Assembly: GCA_938010615.1 (NCBI GenBank)
Contig: CALLUY010000059.1
Location: 1-33,066, forward strand
Direction: 5' to 3'
Length of the DNA stretch: 33,066 nt
From: an uncultured Pirellulaceae bacterium
GTDB lineage: Bacteria > Planctomycetota > Planctomycetia > Pirellulales > Pirellulaceae
The notes beneath the pieces were generated by a model, which did not search any database, was not told where the DNA came from, and saw nothing but the letters and a program-made list of their open reading frames with translations. Made by a program: the position numbers and the translations under genes. This document shows positions 1 through 7,439 of this stretch, in pieces; within the stretch, counting starts at the first letter, position 1; every line of letters begins with the position of its first letter.

Positions 1-122
1 GTAAACGAAGACGACAAGCCATCATTATGTGTCACGCGTTCACTGTCCACAATTACCGGCAGGCTCAAACTGGCGACAATAAATAACTGTGCCACAACTT
101 CTACGACAAGACTCGACGATGT

Positions 123-1883
123 CTACCCCTTCGCCCGTGGCAGTCTCACATAGAACTGGGTTCCCTTGCCAAGTTGGCTCTCAAGCGTCACCGTTCCGCC
201 GAATGCTTGCGTCAGGTGTTTCACAATCGCCAAACCCAGTCCCGTCCCGCCCATGTCCCGCGAGCGAGCCTTATCGACTCGGTAGAAGCGTTCGAAAATC
301 CGAGCCTGTTGGTCCTTGGCAATTCCAATCCCCGTATCAATCACGCTGATGACGATCCAGTTATCGTCGCCCCTTGTTGAAATCGAAACACGACCACCCT
401 CAGGGGTATAGTGAATTGCGTTGACGACAAGATTCTTTACGATCGTTTCAATCGCTTCGGCATCACATCGGGCAATCGCACTCGGCTGATCAAGTTGAAG
501 ATGCAACTCAAGCTGTCGACTACTCGCCGAATCCAAAAACTGGCGGTGCAAAGATTCGCAGATCAAGTTCACGTCGACGTCAGCAATCGAGAACGTTTTC
601 TCCCCAGATTCAACGCGAGCTAACTGTAGCAAGTCCTGAATTTGCTGGTTCAATGTGTCCGCTTGAAATTCGATCTGTTCCAAGAATTGTACGTTTTTGC
701 TTTCATCATGAAGCGCGCCCATGCGTAACGTTTCTGCGTACGCCTTGATGGACGCCAACGGAGTCTTCAGTTCATGCGAAACGTTGGCAACAAAATCCTG
801 TCGCATTGTTTCCAACTGTCGCAACTCTGAAACATCATGCAAAACGACCGCGACGCCTGGTTTGTCTTCATCGGCCAACATCGAAACGCGAGCTTTCAAC
901 GTGCGGCTGAAGTCTCCAATGGTTTTGAATTCGGTTTTTGAAAATGTGCGGTCTCTTTGAGACTTTTCGATGGCTTCCGAGAGTTCTGGAATCCGGACGA
1001 TCTCAGATAACTTGCGGCCAACGATGTTGTCTCGATGAAAAGACAGCATTCGACATGCTGCACCATTGGCAAGCATGACGTTTCCATTTGGCTCAAGGGC
1101 CACGACGCCTTCAATCATGCTCGATAGAACCGCCTCCAGTCGCTGACTGTTTTCACTGAGCCGACTTTCGCGATGCTTTAGCTCGGATTGCATTTGTTCG
1201 AATGCATCCGCAAGTTGTCCCCACTCATCGTCCCGATGATGAACTGCCGGAAAGCTGTCGTACTCCCCTTCGCCAATTTTTCGGGCTGCATTTGAAAACA
1301 GTGTCAGCGGACGTAAAAATCGAGACGAAAGAAACGCTGTGACAAGAGCAGTCAAAGCTCCTAACAGAATTGCAAAAGTCCAGACATATTTTTGCACTGC
1401 GTTGACTGCTTTGTCGATCGAAGCCATTGGCACTGCAACGCGAACGAAACCACCGGGCTCATACTTGCGAGCCAAATACATCATGGATTGATTCAGCGTA
1501 TCACTGTGCCGTTGCGAGAATCCGACGCCGTGTCGATCTGCAGCTAGAACTTCTTCCCTGTCTCCGTGCGGGCCAATGTCCTTCGTTCCAGTGATCGAGT
1601 CAGCGACAACGATTCCCTCCTGCGTGATGAGCGTGAATCGCATCTCCGTTTTTTCTCCAATTTGCTCCACATGCCCCGGCAAACTGGCGGACCTCATCTT
1701 GTCATCAAGCTCATCAATGTGCTCAGCGAGCATCGTTGTCATGGCTTCCATCTGGGACCGAGCGTCCCGAACCATTTGGTTCCGTACCAATTGCGTCAGA
1801 ACAAGCACGAAAATTCCGGCCGCAATCAGATGCAGAATCAAGTAGCCCAGCAATAGGCGACGTAACGCGCGGGGGAATCTCAT
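123..1883 (-). CDS. phoR: PhoR-type membrane sensor histidine kinase
   Basis: A 586-residue two-component sensor kinase, predicted to autophosphorylate on His and pass phosphate to a response regulator that is not in the window. Seen: TM1 about 8-32, an extracytoplasmic stretch about 33-165, TM2 about 167-187, HAMP about 188-240, a PAS-like domain about 245-355, the H-box VSHELKTP with H370, the N-box NLVVNAIHYTPEGG about 484-497, the G1 box DTGIGIA about 516-522 and the G2 box GGTGLGLAIVKH about 545-556. All ATP-lid motifs are intact. The start ATG at 1883 sits directly before TM1. The gene is divergent from a DUF47 and PiT phosphate-uptake pair, which supports a phosphate-sensing (PhoR) role over a generic kinase. 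A phoB partner would have to lie left of the window or elsewhere. The 122 bases left of the stop hold no recognisable gene. The family call is firm; the phosphate role is inferred from domain order and neighbours. Confidence 0.85.
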   Translation of the reverse strand: MRFPRALRRLLLGYLILHLIAAGIFVLVLTQLVRNQMVRDARSQMEAMTTMLAEHIDELDDKMRSASLPGHVEQIGEKTEMRFTLITQEGIVVADSITGTKDIGPHGDREEVLAADRHGVGFSQRHSDTLNQSMMYLARKYEPGGFVRVAVPMASIDKAVNAVQKYVWTFAILLGALTALVTAFLSSRFLRPLTLFSNAARKIGEGEYDSFPAVHHRDDEWGQLADAFEQMQSELKHRESRLSENSQRLEAVLSSMIEGVVALEPNGNVMLANGAACRMLSFHRDNIVGRKLSEIVRIPELSEAIEKSQRDRTFSKTEFKTIGDFSRTLKARVSMLADEDKPGVAVVLHDVSELRQLETMRQDFVANVSHELKTPLASIKAYAETLRMGALHDESKNVQFLEQIEFQADTLNQQIQDLLQLARVESGEKTFSIADVDVNLICESLHRQFLDSASSRQLELHLQLDQPSAIARCDAEAIETIVKNLVVNAIHYTPEGGRVSISTRGDDNWIVISVIDTGIGIAKDQQARIFERFYRVDKARSRDMGGTGLGLAIVKHLTQAFGGTVTLESQLGKGTQFYVRLPRAKG

Positions 1884-2002
1884 GTTCGAACTCTTAGGCT
1901 GTGTGGGTATTTCGACACAATTTTGATTGGCTACTTTCGGTTAAGAATCCTTAACATTATGATCACGGCACACTATTGATAGCAGAATTGGTGACAGCTG
2001 AT
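1884..2002. promoter_or_regulatory. Divergent promoter region of phoR and the DUF47-pit operon, with a small inverted repeat
   Basis: This 119-base spacer must hold the promoters of both divergent transcription units. At 1941-1954 there is a perfect inverted repeat, TTAAG-AATC-CTTAA. The same stretch also reads as two TTAA(G/C)A half-sites 10 bases apart (1941-1946 and 1951-1956), resembling the direct-repeat layout of PhoB/PhoP operators. The planctomycete Pho-box sequence is not known to me, so a PhoB site is only a guess. Confidence 0.35.
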
Positions 2003-2677
2003 ATGAGTACGATTGGGAAGTTGTTTGGCAGATCGCCTTTCGGGCAAATCCAGCAACACATGGATCAAGTTAGCAAGTGTATCGACAAGATGTCCGAGGT
2101 GGTTGACGCCGTCAAGGGAGGGCAGTTTGAACTGGTTGAAGACTTGACGTATGAAGTCTCGAAGCTTGAACATCAAGCTGACCAGATCAAAGACGACATC
2201 CGCGAACGGTTGCTGAAGCGATTCTTTATGCCGATCGATCGTGGCGAAGTATTGGAGATCCTTTCTCTGCAAGATTCACTTGCTGATACGGCGGAAGATG
2301 TTTGCAAAGTTTTGACGATTCGCAAACTCCCATTTCCGGATGACATTCGAGCCGAGTTTGACAAGTTCCTCGAACTTAACATCAACGCTTGCACCATCTG
2401 CGCTTCGATCATCAGTCAACTGGACGAATTAATCGAAGCTGGTTTTGGCGGTGCCGAAGCAGAACGAATTCGCGGCCTCGCCAAAGACGCAGCGTTTGCT
2501 GAGCATCAAGCAGATGTCGTGCAGATGAGCTTGCTCAAAAAACTTTATGCCCACGATACTGATTTCTCAATCGGTGAGTTCCATCTCTGGATGCGATTCA
2601 CTCGCACGCTCGGTCGACTGAGCAACGTTTCTGAAAATCTTGCTGATCGAGTTTTGAAAACGCTCAGCCTGAAATAG
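2003..2677 (+). CDS. DUF47 / PhoU-like Pit accessory protein
   Basis: A 224-residue all-helical protein of the DUF47 (TIGR00153) family, which resembles PhoU and usually accompanies PiT phosphate transporters as a presumed regulator of transport. Seen: an N-terminus ending in SPFGQIQQHM, as is typical of the family, then two acidic helical repeats with PhoU-like metal-site spacing (EVSKLEHQADQIKDDIRERL at about 51-70 and LQDSLADTAEDV at about 89-100). No membrane segment or signal peptide is visible, so it is probably cytoplasmic. I chose ATG 2003 over an in-frame TTG at 1976 because homologues begin just before the GKLFGRSPF segment. No strong ribosome-binding site is visible at either. It lies 57 bases upstream of the PiT gene on the same strand, most likely as one transcript. 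Confidence 0.88.
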   Translation: MSTIGKLFGRSPFGQIQQHMDQVSKCIDKMSEVVDAVKGGQFELVEDLTYEVSKLEHQADQIKDDIRERLLKRFFMPIDRGEVLEILSLQDSLADTAEDVCKVLTIRKLPFPDDIRAEFDKFLELNINACTICASIISQLDELIEAGFGGAEAERIRGLAKDAAFAEHQADVVQMSLLKKLYAHDTDFSIGEFHLWMRFTRTLGRLSNVSENLADRVLKTLSLK

Positions 2678-2734
2678 TCGCTTTTCATTCTCCTGCTTTT
2701 CCACCATCCCTTCTAAACAAGGTCACCACGCGAA

Positions 2735-4267
2735 ATGGGTGTCGAATACGTACTGATTGGTCTGATTCTGGTTTGCGGTTTCTACGTTGCTTGGAACATT
2801 GGAGCCAACGACGTCGCGAACGCAATGGGAACTTCCGTTGGGTCCGGAGCTTTGACGTTGAAGTGGGCTGTTGTCCTTGCTGCGATTTTTGAATTCGCGG
2901 GAGCGTACATCGTTGGTTCCAACGTTTCGAAGACGGTCCGCAAAGGCATCTTCGATCCGATGGAGATCGCCAATAATTATTCTCCTGAGCATGCACCGTA
3001 TATTTTGGCCTGCGGAATGATTGCGGCGCTGCTCGCTGCAGGAACGTGGCTTTTGATCGCAACGTGGATGTCGTGGCCCGTTTCGACAACTCACTCGATC
3101 GTCGGCGCCGTCGTTGGCTTCGGTGTTGTTTCTCTCGGATCCAGTGGAATCCTGTGGGGGCAAGTCGGATTCATCAGCGCGGGTTGGGTGATTTCTCCGC
3201 TGCTCTCAGCGACGGTGGCCTACATCGTGTTTGGAATCTTGTTGAAGACGGTTTTCTACAAGAAAAATCCGGTCGCAGCGGCGCGCCGAGTTGCTCCACG
3301 ACTCGTGTTCATCCTGATGTTTGTGATGACAGGGTTGACTTGCTTCAAAGGCCTCAAGCCAATGTGGAAGGAAATGAAGCGAGATCCGAAAGATCCCATG
3401 TTCATGCTTGGAGTGGTTGCGGTTGCGATCGTTCTAGGATTAGTTGGATACGCAATCACAAAATTTGCTTTACGCACCAAGCCGGGACAGGGGGTGGAGT
3501 CAGACGACAGTGGCTCAAACAATCCCGTTCTCGATGCGGACGTCTCACGCTCGTTGGCGAAAACGGTGAAACACCTTCAGCGTGTGAAGAACAATTCGTC
3601 TGGCGAGATGCAGGAGAAAGCCAAGGGCTTGCTGGCTGATGCTGAGCTATTGCAGGATGCCGCACTGGAACAGATCACGACTAACACCGATTCGGAAGAT
3701 CTACGACAAGTCGAAAGGATCTTTAGCGTACTGCAGATTTTCACCGCTTGCTTGGTTGCGTTTGCTCATGGTTCGAACGATGTCGCCAACGCCATCGGCC
3801 CGTTGTCGGCTGCTTACCAAGCCGTGACTGAGCATGAGATTCTGGCCAAGTCCAACACGCCAAGTTGGGCTTTGTTGCTTGGTGGGTGCGGTATCGTGAT
3901 TGGACTGGCGACGTGGGGCTGGAAAGTTATCAAGACCGTTGGCGAAAAGATCACGGAGCTCACGCCGAGCCGCGGATTCTGTGCTGAGTTCGCAGCAGCG
4001 ATCACGATCCTGTTTGCGTCGGTACTTCCAATTGGTTTACCGATTTCGACGACTCACACTTTGGTCGGAGCGGTTCTTGGAGTTGGACTTGCCAGAGGCA
4101 TCAACGCGTTGAACTTGAGAACGATGCGAGACATCGTCGCGGGTTGGGCGATCACCATCCCCGCCGGTGCCCTGCTCTGCATGTTGTTTTACTTTATCCT
4201 GAAGATGATCTTCATTGATTCAGGTTGGGTTGAAACGATCGATGCTGATGCTGCGTTGCGTTCTTAA
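2735..4267 (+). CDS. pit: PiT-family inorganic phosphate transporter
   Basis: A 510-residue integral membrane protein of the PHO4/PiT family, which takes up phosphate, generally as a metal-phosphate complex driven by a cation gradient. The inverted-repeat fold is visible from two copies of the family signature: GANDVANAMGTSVGSGALT at about 23-41 and AHGSNDVANAIGPLSAA at about 344-360. Each half also has a PxSTTHxxVGAVxG motif, at about 116-128 and 436-448. About ten hydrophobic helices flank a charged, probably cytoplasmic loop at about 245-330 (KTKPGQGVESDDSG onward). It follows the DUF47 gene closely, as is usual for Pit operons. A weak AAGG lies about 13 bases before the ATG. Its stop is followed within 15 bases by a long palindromic repeat that may end or stabilise the transcript. 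High confidence. Confidence 0.93.
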   Translation: MGVEYVLIGLILVCGFYVAWNIGANDVANAMGTSVGSGALTLKWAVVLAAIFEFAGAYIVGSNVSKTVRKGIFDPMEIANNYSPEHAPYILACGMIAALLAAGTWLLIATWMSWPVSTTHSIVGAVVGFGVVSLGSSGILWGQVGFISAGWVISPLLSATVAYIVFGILLKTVFYKKNPVAAARRVAPRLVFILMFVMTGLTCFKGLKPMWKEMKRDPKDPMFMLGVVAVAIVLGLVGYAITKFALRTKPGQGVESDDSGSNNPVLDADVSRSLAKTVKHLQRVKNNSSGEMQEKAKGLLADAELLQDAALEQITTNTDSEDLRQVERIFSVLQIFTACLVAFAHGSNDVANAIGPLSAAYQAVTEHEILAKSNTPSWALLLGGCGIVIGLATWGWKVIKTVGEKITELTPSRGFCAEFAAAITILFASVLPIGLPISTTHTLVGAVLGVGLARGINALNLRTMRDIVAGWAITIPAGALLCMLFYFILKMIFIDSGWVETIDADAALRS

Positions 4268-4280
4268 AACAGGCACAGCC

Positions 4281-4384
4281 AATACGAGCCCGAAGCGCAA
4301 GCGAGTGGTCGCTTACGCGGGTCAGATTCCGTATTGGGTTGCTCGACGAACTCTGTGACCACTCGCTTGCTTCGGGCTTGTATT
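4281..4384. repeat. Dispersed planctomycete palindrome, long-loop variant
   Basis: The left arm begins AATACGAGCCCGAAGCGCAA and continues into GCGAGTGGTC. The right arm is its near-complement, ending CTTCGGGCTTGTATT. Together they form a roughly 30-bp imperfect stem around an unusually long loop of about 45 bases. It lies between the convergent ends of pit and the small membrane-protein gene, a position suited to a bidirectional terminator or mRNA-stabilising element, although no U-tract follows. It is related to the elements at 6425, 19909, 20001, 21874 and 32758. Confidence 0.8.
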
Positions 4385-4410
4385 CGTTCACTAACTTAAG
4401 CGTCGCTCTT

Positions 4411-4776
4411 TTATCCGTTCCCAACCAGCGGCGTCAACTCTTTCTTTATCAGGCCAATCGCGCCAAAAGCAAATCCGATCATCGCCAATGGCATCAATAT
4501 CAAAATCGGAAACTTTGCCGTCCAAATAAGCTTTGCGAAAAGAGCCAACGCAGTAGCAAACCCGATCGAGAACAACCAGTAAATCATTTGTTGCTTGATG
4601 ATTCGGTCGAGCGTTTCCTGTTTCGTGGCAATCTCACTAAAGAAGTTTCGTGACTCAAAATCGAATCGTAATCCTTTGCCTTGCCGAAATCCACCAATGG
4701 GGCTGATCCGATGAAACCCTGCACCACTGATGCGAAGCACGTGGATCGCATCGCCGACGGAGCGTAAAAGCGACAA
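4411..4776 (-). CDS. Small two-helix membrane protein, unknown function
   Basis: I do not recognise this protein. The reading frame is open from about 4827 to the TAA at 4411 but has no ATG before the first hydrophobic helix. The start used here is a TTG at 4776 (121 residues); a GTG at about residue 13 is an alternative. Seen: a basic N-terminal half with an amphipathic stretch (SEIATKQETLDRIIKQQ), then two adjacent transmembrane helices at about residues 64-86 and 89-110, and a short charged tail. That pattern, with K and R between and after the helices, looks like a real small inner-membrane protein rather than a chance frame. It is divergent from the ECF sigma/anti-sigma pair and could share its control region, but nothing in the protein suggests a shared role. 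The start and even the coding status are uncertain. Confidence 0.5.
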   Translation of the reverse strand: MSLLRSVGDAIHVLRISGAGFHRISPIGGFRQGKGLRFDFESRNFFSEIATKQETLDRIIKQQMIYWLFSIGFATALALFAKLIWTAKFPILILMPLAMIGFAFGAIGLIKKELTPLVGNG

Positions 4777-4824
4777 TCTTGCGTTTCCATACGTTTTGCG
4801 ACAACTTTCAGGAAAACTTTGGGT

Positions 4825-4857
4825 ATTTCAAAATATCTCTGCGACGATTTTTGAAAT
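4825..4857. promoter_or_regulatory. Inverted repeat in the divergent region upstream of the ECF sigma gene
   Basis: ATTTCAAAA (4825-4833) and TTTTGAAAT (4849-4857) form a perfect 9-bp inverted repeat with a 15-base spacer, giving half-site centres about 24 bp apart. It lies between a gene starting at 4776 (minus) and the sigma factor starting at 4897 (plus). Just upstream, GGAAAACTTT at 4811-4820 resembles the GGAA-type -35 element used by many ECF sigma factors, which would fit autoregulation, but no convincing -10 follows. Operator, promoter or hairpin are all possible. Confidence 0.35.
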
Positions 4858-4896
4858 CTTCGTTCTTTCAATAGAGCCCAATCAACTGGAACCCTG

Positions 4897-5502
4897 ATGT
4901 CGATGCCGTTCGAATCGGCGATGAGTGACGCAAAGGAATTCGTGTCCGAATCTGCCGAGCCAAATCCTGAAACGGACCATGGCGAATCGTGTGCTACCGA
5001 AGCACGATTCTTCGACCAACATGCGCCTTCATTGACCCGTTATGCGATGTCAATCGTGAGACGTTGGGCCGACGCGGAAGAGATCGCGCAGGAAGCGTTT
5101 TGTAAGTTGCTTAGCAGCAGGACGGTAGCCAAATTGGAATCGAATTCAGAGACGAAAGCGATTCTATTTACGACCGTCCGAAATCTGTCGATTGATCGAC
5201 TTCGAAAACAAGGCAGACGCCAATTCGAACCGATTGATGCACAGACACTTGCAATCCCAGAGTCAAGACACTCCGAAACGAAACTGGAGCAACTTGAGCT
5301 TGGCATTTCAAAAGCCATGGGGAACTTGCCAGATGAATGGGCCGAAGCATTGCAGCTGAAAGTCAATGGTGGCTTGAGCTACAACGAAATTGCGAAAGTG
5401 CTGTCCGCATCACATAGCCAAATTCGAACATGGATCTATCGAGCCAGAAAAAAATTGCAGGCGGATCTGAAGCAGGCAGGTTTGCTAGAGGAGGAATCAT
5501 GA
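4897..5502 (+). CDS. ECF-type RNA polymerase sigma factor
   Basis: A 201-residue sigma-70 family protein with only regions 2 and 4, as in extracytoplasmic-function sigma factors. Region 2 spans about 36-107 (FFDQHAPSLTRYAMSIVRRW, ADAEEIAQEAFCKLL, FTTVRNLSIDRLRKQ). Region 4 spans about 135-186 and includes the helix-turn-helix GGLSYNEIAKVLSASHSQIRTWIYRARKKL. A polar extension of about 30 residues precedes region 2. The ATG at 4897 is used; ATG 4903 is equally possible. The TGA overlaps the start of the anti-sigma gene as ATGA, indicating translational coupling and a dedicated sigma/anti-sigma pair. Its regulon cannot be told from the window, although a GGAA-type motif upstream hints at autoregulation. 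Confidence 0.9.
   Translation: MSMPFESAMSDAKEFVSESAEPNPETDHGESCATEARFFDQHAPSLTRYAMSIVRRWADAEEIAQEAFCKLLSSRTVAKLESNSETKAILFTTVRNLSIDRLRKQGRRQFEPIDAQTLAIPESRHSETKLEQLELGISKAMGNLPDEWAEALQLKVNGGLSYNEIAKVLSASHSQIRTWIYRARKKLQADLKQAGLLEEES
5488..5494 (+). promoter_or_regulatory. Strong Shine-Dalgarno of the anti-sigma gene, inside the sigma gene
   Basis: GAGGAGG lies 4 bases before the ATG at 5499, within the last codons of the sigma gene. It is much stronger than the site of the sigma gene itself. It fixes the start at 5499 rather than at an in-frame ATG at 5430, and it suggests that the anti-sigma factor is made at least as efficiently as the sigma factor. Confidence 0.8.
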
Positions 5503-6083
5503 ATCCGAACGAAAAAGATTGCGAGTTTGAACCGATGGTCAGCGCGATGATCGACAACGAACTTTCGCTCGATGAGCAAACGATTCTTGACGATCATCTT
5601 GCCGGCTGCGATTCCTGCCATCGGTTGGTGCGTGATTTTGAAAGCGTGAATATTTCTGTCGATTCGCTTTCTTTCGCTCACGGCTTTGGGCACGCAGACA
5701 CGCACACGGAAAAATTCGTTGTCACTCGGCAAAAACAATCGCTAAGCAATTGGCTCTCCGTTTGGAGGCTCGTTCCCTTGGCGGGTGTCGCTTCGCTGTT
5801 GATTGGCTTGTTGCTCGTGACGGCGCAACCTGCTCCCGAAGCGACCGCCGAACAACTGACTCCTGAGCAGTTTGTTAAGCCAATGACTGAATTGAATCGA
5901 ATCAACCACCAGCAACAACGCGACCAGGAACTGATGCTCAGGACGCTGGGCATGGACTTGCGCTCTCTGAAACTGGAATTGAAACAACTTGAAGACGCTG
6001 GACCCGAAGATCGGGCGCAGTTTGAAAAACAGATTGAAGAGATGCTTGAACGTGTTCAAAAGTTTGAAGCTGACGAAGCCTAG
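5499..6083 (+). CDS. Membrane anti-sigma factor with zinc-finger (zf-HC2/ZAS-like) N-terminus
   Basis: A 194-residue predicted negative regulator of the preceding ECF sigma factor. Seen: an N-terminal helical domain with the motif H33-x3-C37-x2-C40 (DDHLAGCDSCHRLV), the core of zinc-type anti-sigma domains. One transmembrane helix follows at about 91-109, then an extracytoplasmic part of about 85 residues that is mostly charged coiled coil (about 130-190, NRINHQQQRDQELMLRTL onward). The domain order puts the sigma-binding zinc domain in the cytoplasm and a helical sensor or partner-binding region outside. The 4-base ATGA overlap with the sigma gene and the strong ribosome-binding site support pairing. 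The signal it senses is unknown; the coiled coil suggests dimerisation or an envelope partner rather than a small ligand. Confidence 0.85.
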   Translation: MNPNEKDCEFEPMVSAMIDNELSLDEQTILDDHLAGCDSCHRLVRDFESVNISVDSLSFAHGFGHADTHTEKFVVTRQKQSLSNWLSVWRLVPLAGVASLLIGLLLVTAQPAPEATAEQLTPEQFVKPMTELNRINHQQQRDQELMLRTLGMDLRSLKLELKQLEDAGPEDRAQFEKQIEEMLERVQKFEADEA

Positions 6084-6117
6084 GTCCTGTTGATCAATAC
6101 AAGCACAACGCGCAAGT

Positions 6118-6340
6118 TTTGAAGTTGAACTATTTCGAGCCCATCCCGGAGGGATTTAAGCTATTAGCCGGTGATAAGCGCAGCGCCATCACCGGATTCG
6201 GTCGAAAAGTAAACATGATCCCGAAGGGATCACAGCGGGTGGTTGCTGCGATCCCTTCAGGATCGAATCGTGCATCCTTAGGGTTCCGGAGGTGGTAGCT
6301 ACGCTCGACCTCCGGCTAATGGCTGAAATTCCTTCGGAAT
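6118..6340. repeat. Nested dyad-symmetric multi-hairpin repeat (family A, full copy)
   Basis: It holds hairpins at 6143-6155 (ATCCC-GGA-GGGAT), 6168-6195 (CCGGTGAT/ATCACCGG), 6217-6231 (GATCCCGAAGGGATC), 6250-6264 (GATCCCTTCAGGATC), 6286-6315 (CCGGAGGT/ACCTCCGG) and 6328-6340 (ATTCCTTCGGAAT). Their positions mirror each other about 6241, so the whole unit is one large dyad of small hairpins. A second copy runs off the right end of the window (32882-33066). Together with the hairpin at 6351 and the palindrome at 6425 it fills the gene-free stretch 6084-6536. No coding frame is convincing here. Confidence 0.85.
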
Positions 6341-6350
6341 AAAAATGTGT

Positions 6351-6421
6351 GCAACTTCAAAACGCGCGAGCGAATGAGTTTTCTCTCAGTTTCTTGACTC
6401 GCTCGCGCGTTTTGATGTTGC
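6351..6421. repeat. 22-bp-stem inverted repeat
   Basis: The arms 6351-6372 (GCAACTTCAAAACGCGCGAG...) and 6400-6421 (...CGCGCGTTTTGATGTTGC) pair over 22 bp with one mismatch around a 27-base loop. The arm motif CGCGTTTTGATGTTGC recurs at 21942-21957 next to another repeat cluster, so it is part of the modular repeat set rather than a gene-specific terminator. Confidence 0.8.
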
Positions 6422-6424
6422 GCA

Positions 6425-6501
6425 AATACAAGCCCGACGCGCAAGCGAGGGAATATTTCCGAGGATTTCCCGATCCCTCGCTTGCGCGTAGGGCTTGTAT
6501 T
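6425..6501. repeat. 77-nt dispersed palindrome, orientation 1
   Basis: A 77-base element with near-perfect arms (AATACAAGCCCGACGCGCAA... / ...GCGTAGGGCTTGTATT) and an asymmetric centre containing GGAATATTTCCGAGG. It differs at only about two positions from the copy at 32758-32834. It ends 35 bases before the DUF817 start codon. The short ORFs across it, which read TSPTRKRG, are artefacts. Confidence 0.9.
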
Positions 6502-6536
6502 TGAACGTCGCAATCTGACCACCAACGGAAACCCCG

Positions 6537-7388
6537 ATGCAATTCAACCCTCGCAAGTTTCTCCACGATCAGCGTGCCAAACTCCACACACGATTCGTCA
6601 AAGGCTGGAAAAGCCAATTCGTTTTCGAGTTCGTGACTTTCGGAATCAAACAAGCTTGGGCTTGCCTGTTTGGTGCGCTGATGCTGGCGATTTTGGTAGT
6701 GACGTTTCTGTTTTATCCAGAGGACGTCGCTTTACCGCGATACGATTTCGTTACCCTCTGTGCCATCACGATTCAGGTTTTACTTTTGTTGTTGCGACTT
6801 GAGACGCTCGAAGAAGCTCGCATCATTTTTATCTTCCATATCGTGGGAACGGTGATGGAGGTCTTCAAAACACACGTCGGTTCGTGGATCTACCCCGAGT
6901 TCAGTTATCTGAACATCATGGGAGTGCCGATGTTTTCTGGTTTCATGTACGCGAGCGTCGGAAGCTACATCGCTCGCGTGTGGCGGATCTTTGATTTTCA
7001 GTTCGATCGTTTTCCAGCATTGAAATGGCAAGTCTTGCTTGCGGTGTTGATCTACATCAACTTCTTTACTCATCACTACGTCCCAGACATTCGCTGGGCT
7101 CTGTTTATCGCCTCATTCGGCCTCTACGGCATAGGTGTCATTTGGTTCAAAGCCGACGAGAAGCATCGCTGGATGCCGTTACTACTAGGAATGTTTCTGT
7201 TTTCGCTGTTCATCTGGTTCGCAGAGAACATTGGAACGTACGCCCGAGCTTGGAGTTATCCGAACCAAAAGAAAGGATGGCACATGGTGTCATTTAACAA
7301 ACTGGGAGCTTGGTATTTGCTGATGATCATCAGCTTCGTGCTGGTCGCGTGTGTGCACAAGCCAACGAATCGTGAAGTTGAAAAGTGA
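6537..7388 (+). CDS. DUF817 family integral membrane protein
   Basis: A 283-residue polytopic membrane protein of the DUF817 family (Bacillus YoaT type), whose function is not established. The family hallmark is clear near the N-terminus: FEFVTFGIKQAWACLFGALM at about 29-48. Further conserved-looking blocks are EVFKTHVGSWIYPE, GVPMFSGFMYASVGSYIARVWR and FAENIGTYARAWSYPNQKKG, rich in aromatic residues and histidines. About seven to eight hydrophobic helices are visible. The length is normal for the family. The ATG at 6537 follows GAAACCCCG with no clear Shine-Dalgarno. The gene is alone on its strand, flanked by repeats on the left and by the convergent M50/HlyD gene on the right, with 51 bases between them. 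The family is assigned with good confidence, the function not at all. Confidence 0.88.
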   Translation: MQFNPRKFLHDQRAKLHTRFVKGWKSQFVFEFVTFGIKQAWACLFGALMLAILVVTFLFYPEDVALPRYDFVTLCAITIQVLLLLLRLETLEEARIIFIFHIVGTVMEVFKTHVGSWIYPEFSYLNIMGVPMFSGFMYASVGSYIARVWRIFDFQFDRFPALKWQVLLAVLIYINFFTHHYVPDIRWALFIASFGLYGIGVIWFKADEKHRWMPLLLGMFLFSLFIWFAENIGTYARAWSYPNQKKGWHMVSFNKLGAWYLLMIISFVLVACVHKPTNREVEK

Positions 7389-7439
7389 GCCCTCGCCGGC
7401 AAATCGTTGACGAACGTTGAGTGCCGCTATTTATCCGTG

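Noticed and set aside
1..122. A partial gene at the left edge
   Set aside because: No frame in these 122 bases shows recognisable protein sequence, and the only open frame runs antisense into phoR.
6425..6501. Short ORFs reading TSPTRKRG over the palindromes (here and at 19909, 32758)
   Set aside because: The peptides arise from the repeat sequence itself in several frames and orientations; there is no sign they are genes.
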